In this document: positions 60,238-64,000 of the stretch, in pieces
Numbering within the stretch: position 1 is the stretch's first letter
Layout of the letters: every line of letters begins with the position of its first letter
From: Planctomycetota bacterium
GTDB lineage: Bacteria; Planctomycetota; Planctomycetia; Pirellulales; UBA1268
NCBI GenBank assembly: GCA_003669585.1
Contig: QWOQ01000011.1
Coordinates: 124,001 to 188,000, forward strand
Length of the DNA: 64,000 nucleotides
Direction: 5' to 3'
Translations under genes and position numbers: made by a program
Notes under the pieces: generated by a model
Databases searched by the model: none
Told to the model about the DNA's origin: nothing
What the model saw: only the letters and a program-made list of their open reading frames with translations

Positions 60238-61476
60238 ATGAGAATCTTTTTTTCGGCAGGTGAACCTTCGGGAGACCATCATGCAGCCCTGCTCATTAAG
60301 GCGATTAGAAAAATCAATCCGAAGGTTGAATGCAACGGATTGGGAGGACCTCAGATGGCAGCCGCAGGGTGCCATCTGATTGACGATCTTACGGCGCTTG
60401 CCGTCATGTGGGTTTCGCGAGTAATTCTAAATATTCATCGTTTTTTTGAGTTCATACGACGTGCGGAACGAAGCTTTATCGACCACAGACCTGATGTAGT
60501 GGTGCTCATCGATTATCCGGGTTTCCACTGGTGGTTGGCATGGAGGGCGAAGCGTCATGGGATCCCCGTGATTTTTTATTGCCCGCCACAGATTTGGGCG
60601 TGGGCCAGTTGGCGTATCGGAAAAATGCGACGCTTAATCGACCATGTTCTTTCGGCACTGCCCTTTGAACATGCTTGGTTTGCATCCCAGGGGCTCAAAA
60701 GCTCTCTCGTGGGACATCCTTTTTTTGATGGATGGAAAGCTGAGACGATCGTTCGGCCAGCGCATCGGATGCTTCTTCTTTTACCGGGCTCACGAAGACA
60801 GGAAATCGATGCAAACCTGGAATCAATTTTAGAAGCTACGACCATTATTCAATCGCAGGTACAAGACCTCGAAGTGGTGGTCGGAGCATTCTGTGATCGG
60901 CATGCAAAGCAGATCCAACAGGCGATTGCACGTCGTGGTCTCGCGGTGCGGATTGAGGTTGGTCGCACTCAAAATCTTATTGCACAGGCACACGCCGCAA
61001 TTGCCGTAAGTGGTTCGGTGTCACTTGAGCTTTTAGCCGCGAGGGTGCCGACGGTGATCCTCTATCGCACCACGACCATTGGATGGATCATTCAAAGTTG
61101 GTTTCGACACGCCAAGTGGATCACGCTTGTGAATTTGCTTGCCTGTCGCGAGCCGATAGTTCCACTGCAACGGCGCATCACCGTTCCGAAAACTGTCGAG
61201 CGAGCTGATCCCGAAAACGTATTTCCTGAATATCTGGTCGTTCTTGATCCATCGGTGAGATTGGCCGAGCACGTTGTAGAATGGTTTCAGAACGAGAAAA
61301 AAAGATCGCTCGTGATCGATCGTCTCGATCAAATTGCAAAGGAGATCGGCCAGAGCGGTTCTGCTGAAAAAGCTGCCGATTATATCGTCGACGTTGCCAA
61401 GTCGATTCAAGAGACATTCACGGAGACTCGTATCAATGTCTCCGTGCAAACCTCAACAATCGAACGAGCAGCCTAG
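60238..61476 (+). CDS. lpxB: Lipid-A-disaccharide synthase
   Basis: MRIFFSAGEPSGDHHAALLIKAI, GLGGPQMAAAGC, VVVLIDYPGFHWWLAWRAKRHGIPVIFYCPPQIWAWASWRIGKMRRLIDHVLSALPFEHAWF, LLPGSRRQEI. Confidence 0.95.
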   Translation: MRIFFSAGEPSGDHHAALLIKAIRKINPKVECNGLGGPQMAAAGCHLIDDLTALAVMWVSRVILNIHRFFEFIRRAERSFIDHRPDVVVLIDYPGFHWWLAWRAKRHGIPVIFYCPPQIWAWASWRIGKMRRLIDHVLSALPFEHAWFASQGLKSSLVGHPFFDGWKAETIVRPAHRMLLLLPGSRRQEIDANLESILEATTIIQSQVQDLEVVVGAFCDRHAKQIQQAIARRGLAVRIEVGRTQNLIAQAHAAIAVSGSVSLELLAARVPTVILYRTTTIGWIIQSWFRHAKWITLVNLLACREPIVPLQRRITVPKTVERADPENVFPEYLVVLDPSVRLAEHVVEWFQNEKKRSLVIDRLDQIAKEIGQSGSAEKAADYIVDVAKSIQETFTETRINVSVQTSTIERAA

Positions 61477-61557
61477 CGAACCTTGGCTGAAACGAGTGCA
61501 GAGACTTTCGCGGTATAGGACTCTTAATTTCTTCCCGCATTATTGTTGGAGATCGGC

Positions 61558-62328
61558 ATGATTCTCAGCGAACCACAGCCCACGCAGGCTGATCTTCGGT
61601 TTCAGATTGCCGATATTCCGGTAAGAGTTTCGATTGGGTTCTGGGCAATGGCTGCTCTTCTCGGCTGGAATGTCTCCCAATCACTCGCCGAAGGTGATCA
61701 GCGAGCGATTCTTTATTATCTCATTGCCTGGATCGTCGTTGTATTCGTTTCAATTCTGATCCATGAACTCGGGCATGCGGTGGCCTATCGGGCGTTTGGT
61801 CAGTCAGCTCAGATTGTGCTTTATCACTTTGGAGGTCTTGCGATTCCGGATCGATCAACAGTTGGGATTCGAAAACCATGGAAACGATTACTCATATCGG
61901 CGGCAGGGCCGGGTTCACAACTGCTCCTGGTGGTGTTGGTGGTCATTGCTCTGCGGATAGGAGGCTACGAGTTTTCATTTCCAATCAGATACGTTGGCCA
62001 CTGGCTGGGATTCGATCAAGGGCGACCAATCGATTCGGTGATCGCAAAAGTTGTGATCTGGCACCTTTTGTATGTGAATATTTTTTGGGCAGCGTTCAAC
62101 CTCCTTCCTGTGCTTCCGTTGGATGGTGGTCAGATCACAAGGGAAGCGTTGGAATTGGCAGGTATTCAGGACGCCACTCGCGCGGCACAGATTCTGAGTA
62201 TTTTCGCAGGGGCAGCAGTTGCCTGGTGGGCTTTTCAAAATCAGCAAACGTATGTTGCATTCATGTTTGTGATGCTTGCGGTATCAAGTTATCAAGCAGT
62301 AAACACAAGTGGTCCGCGATGGAGATGA
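61558..62328 (+). CDS. M50-family (site-2-protease-like) membrane metallopeptidase
   Basis: SILIHELGHAVAYRAFGQ (HExxH), FNLLPVLPLDGGQITREAL; ATG 61558. Confidence 0.9.
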   Translation: MILSEPQPTQADLRFQIADIPVRVSIGFWAMAALLGWNVSQSLAEGDQRAILYYLIAWIVVVFVSILIHELGHAVAYRAFGQSAQIVLYHFGGLAIPDRSTVGIRKPWKRLLISAAGPGSQLLLVVLVVIALRIGGYEFSFPIRYVGHWLGFDQGRPIDSVIAKVVIWHLLYVNIFWAAFNLLPVLPLDGGQITREALELAGIQDATRAAQILSIFAGAAVAWWAFQNQQTYVAFMFVMLAVSSYQAVNTSGPRWR

Positions 62329-62487
62329 CCAAAAGAAGCAAGCAGTTCGATCTGAGTGCGTGAGCGTGCATGGCCCTGCAATCATTCGGTCTCCGGTCAT
62401 TTCTTGGCACGCAGAAACAGACGACCGAATCATTTTACGAATGCGGGGGGCGTGTCTCAATTGTCGGCGTACGCACGTGACAATTGC

Positions 62488-63549
62488 TTACAGTACGGCG
62501 AGTGAAGGCAACGGGGGCTTTGCCGCATGTCGTGAGGCGATGGTTTCAACGAGTCGCTGGCAGATGGCTTCAAAAAAAGGTCGTGCGAGAGGATCATCAA
62601 AATTGGCTTCCGTGGTACCCGCGTCCCCATGCTCGCGAATTGGTATTTGAAGCGGAACCTCGCCAAGGAAAGGAATGTCGAGTTCCAAGGCAGTTCTTTT
62701 CGCTCCACCGGAACCAAAGATATTCCATCGCTTTCCAGTATCTGGACATTGAAAGAAACTCATGTTTTCAACCATACCGAGCAACGGAATGTTGACCTTT
62801 CGAAACATAGCGATCGCCTTCGTAGCATCTAAAAGAGCCACGTCCTGCGGGGTGCAGACAATCACTGAACCGGTCAGCGGAAGAATTTGCGAAAGAGTAA
62901 GGGCAATGTCCCCGGTTCCAGGAGGCATGTCGATTATGAGATAGTCAAGCGGTCCCCATTTCGTGTCGCGCAGCATCTGGGTAATCGCTCCATGGAGCAT
63001 CGGCCCTCTCCAGACAACAGCTTCTCCCGGAGGAACAAGAAATCCCATCGACATGACAGGCATGGTACCGTGGAGCATCGGTACAATTTTTCCTTCTTCC
63101 ACGGCGGGACGACCCGAGAGGCCCAGAAGATGCGGCACACTCGGTCCGTAAACATCCGCGTCCATCAAACCGACGTGGCAGCCTGCACGTTTGAGACCGA
63201 GAGCAATACATGCAGCGATCGTGCTTTTTCCGACGCCGCCTTTTCCAGAGCCGACCGCAATGACACTTTTTGCTTCAAGACCAATCTCACCAAGCTTTGA
63301 TGGTGGACGTTCAAATTTCTCGATCTCAACCTGAATGCTCGCAGTGGGATATTGTGTCGCGAGTGCCTCTGCGATGCGGCCGCGAGTTTGCGCCCAAAGA
63401 GGTGCCGAATGCGAACACAAACCGATGACAATTTGTATGTTCGAGCCTGAACAATCAATCTTCAGAACTTGCCCTGTTTGTGTAAGAGGTCTTCCCGTTT
63501 CGGGATCAGAAATTTTCGACAAAAGAGACTCAACACCACTTTGATCCAT
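62488..63549 (-). CDS. Mrp/ApbC-type Fe-S carrier P-loop ATPase
   Basis: GSGKGGVGKSTIAACIALGLKRAGCHVGLMDADVYGPSVPHLLG, DYLIIDMPPGTGDIALTL, VENMSFFQCPDTGKRWNIFGSGGA. Confidence 0.95.
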   Translation of the reverse strand: MDQSGVESLLSKISDPETGRPLTQTGQVLKIDCSGSNIQIVIGLCSHSAPLWAQTRGRIAEALATQYPTASIQVEIEKFERPPSKLGEIGLEAKSVIAVGSGKGGVGKSTIAACIALGLKRAGCHVGLMDADVYGPSVPHLLGLSGRPAVEEGKIVPMLHGTMPVMSMGFLVPPGEAVVWRGPMLHGAITQMLRDTKWGPLDYLIIDMPPGTGDIALTLSQILPLTGSVIVCTPQDVALLDATKAIAMFRKVNIPLLGMVENMSFFQCPDTGKRWNIFGSGGAKRTALELDIPFLGEVPLQIPIREHGDAGTTEANFDDPLARPFFEAICQRLVETIASRHAAKPPLPSLAVL

Positions 63550-63573
63550 TGACAATCTCCTCATATGCATTGT

Positions 63574-64000
63574 TTATTGAGATGGTTCGCTCACTCTGTC
63601 AGTCACCGGCAACAAGTTGAGCGAACTGACGACCGGAGCTTCTCGCGACGTGCGATCAGGCACTTGCGAAATGGTAATTTCACTCGAACTATGCATCGCG
63701 GATGATTTCATAGAATTCGATTGGCCGGGAATGGTACGGGCTATACTTCCTGCCCGGGTTGCTGATGCGAAGAGCCCTTGAGGTTGCAGGGTCACCATCA
63801 CGAGCACCCCTGCACTCAGGAGCATTGCAAGACCAGCCGACAGGCCTCCATCTGCCTGCACACCACGCGATACGGGTTTAAAATACATCGCCGCGATCAC
63901 CTTGAGATAATAGGCCGCAGCAATTGCCGCATTGAGAACGAGGGTAACAGCCAAACCAACAAACCATGTTCTGCGGCTTCCGAAGGACATCGGTGACAAC
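63574..64000 (-). CDS. nuoN: NADH-quinone oxidoreductase subunit N, C-terminal part; gene continues past the right edge
   Basis: FVGLAVTLVLNAAIAAAYYLKVIAAMYFKP matches the NuoN C-terminal TM region; followed by about 70-aa Ser-rich tail. Confidence 0.7.
   Translation of the reverse strand, partial: LSPMSFGSRRTWFVGLAVTLVLNAAIAAAYYLKVIAAMYFKPVSRGVQADGGLSAGLAMLLSAGVLVMVTLQPQGLFASATRAGSIARTIPGQSNSMKSSAMHSSSEITISQVPDRTSREAPVVSSLNLLPVTDRVSEPSQ

Noticed and set aside
1-64000. tRNA, rRNA, tmRNA, transposase, integrase or prophage genes
   Set aside because: Looked for T-loop-like GTTCGANTCC, rRNA-like stretches and recombinase motifs by eye; none convincing. tRNAscan-SE/Infernal would be needed to exclude small RNAs.
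1-64000. Impression of frequent GATC/CGATCG words
   Set aside because: Could reflect codon preference (GAT-CGA, TCG-ATC); not counted, so no claim is made without an observed/expected calculation.

Overview
This 64 kb window looks like ordinary chromosome from a planctomycete (Planctomycetota, probably Pirellulales-like). That placement is inferred from a PVC-type membrane-bound dehydrogenase/heme-binding protein, a YTV-repeat protein, a bacterial topoisomerase VI B subunit and many lineage-style secreted hypotheticals. I see no rRNA, tRNA, CRISPR array, prophage or transposase. About 40 protein genes can be supported. Recognisable ones are an M28 peptidase, lnt, a LipB-like protein + lipA, a sigma54 activator, argH, dinG-like helicase, glgA, two RNA-methyltransferase-like genes, top6B, an ABC transporter + DUF1854 + cyanophycin synthetase locus, an Mla/MCE lipid transporter, clpC, thiE, a TlpA-like thioredoxin, a CYTH protein, an MFS transporter, YHS-like secreted proteins, lpxB, an M50 protease, mrp/apbC and the 3' end of nuoN. 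The strongest candidate for something undescribed is the cyanophycin-type locus (40597-47578). Its CphA-like synthetase ends in a SET-domain methyltransferase module with NHSCNPNC, GEEITFDY and a post-SET CxCx4C motif. Other leads are a BRCT-MerR-TPR fusion, a Top6B with an apparent duplicated H2TH-like segment and no adjacent Top6A, a LipB-like protein lacking the expected catalytic Lys and Cys, a lipoyl-like domain with Asn at the lipoyl-lysine position, and an apparently exported HEAT protein with a degenerate receiver-like segment. All calls come from reading the sequence; no database search was run.
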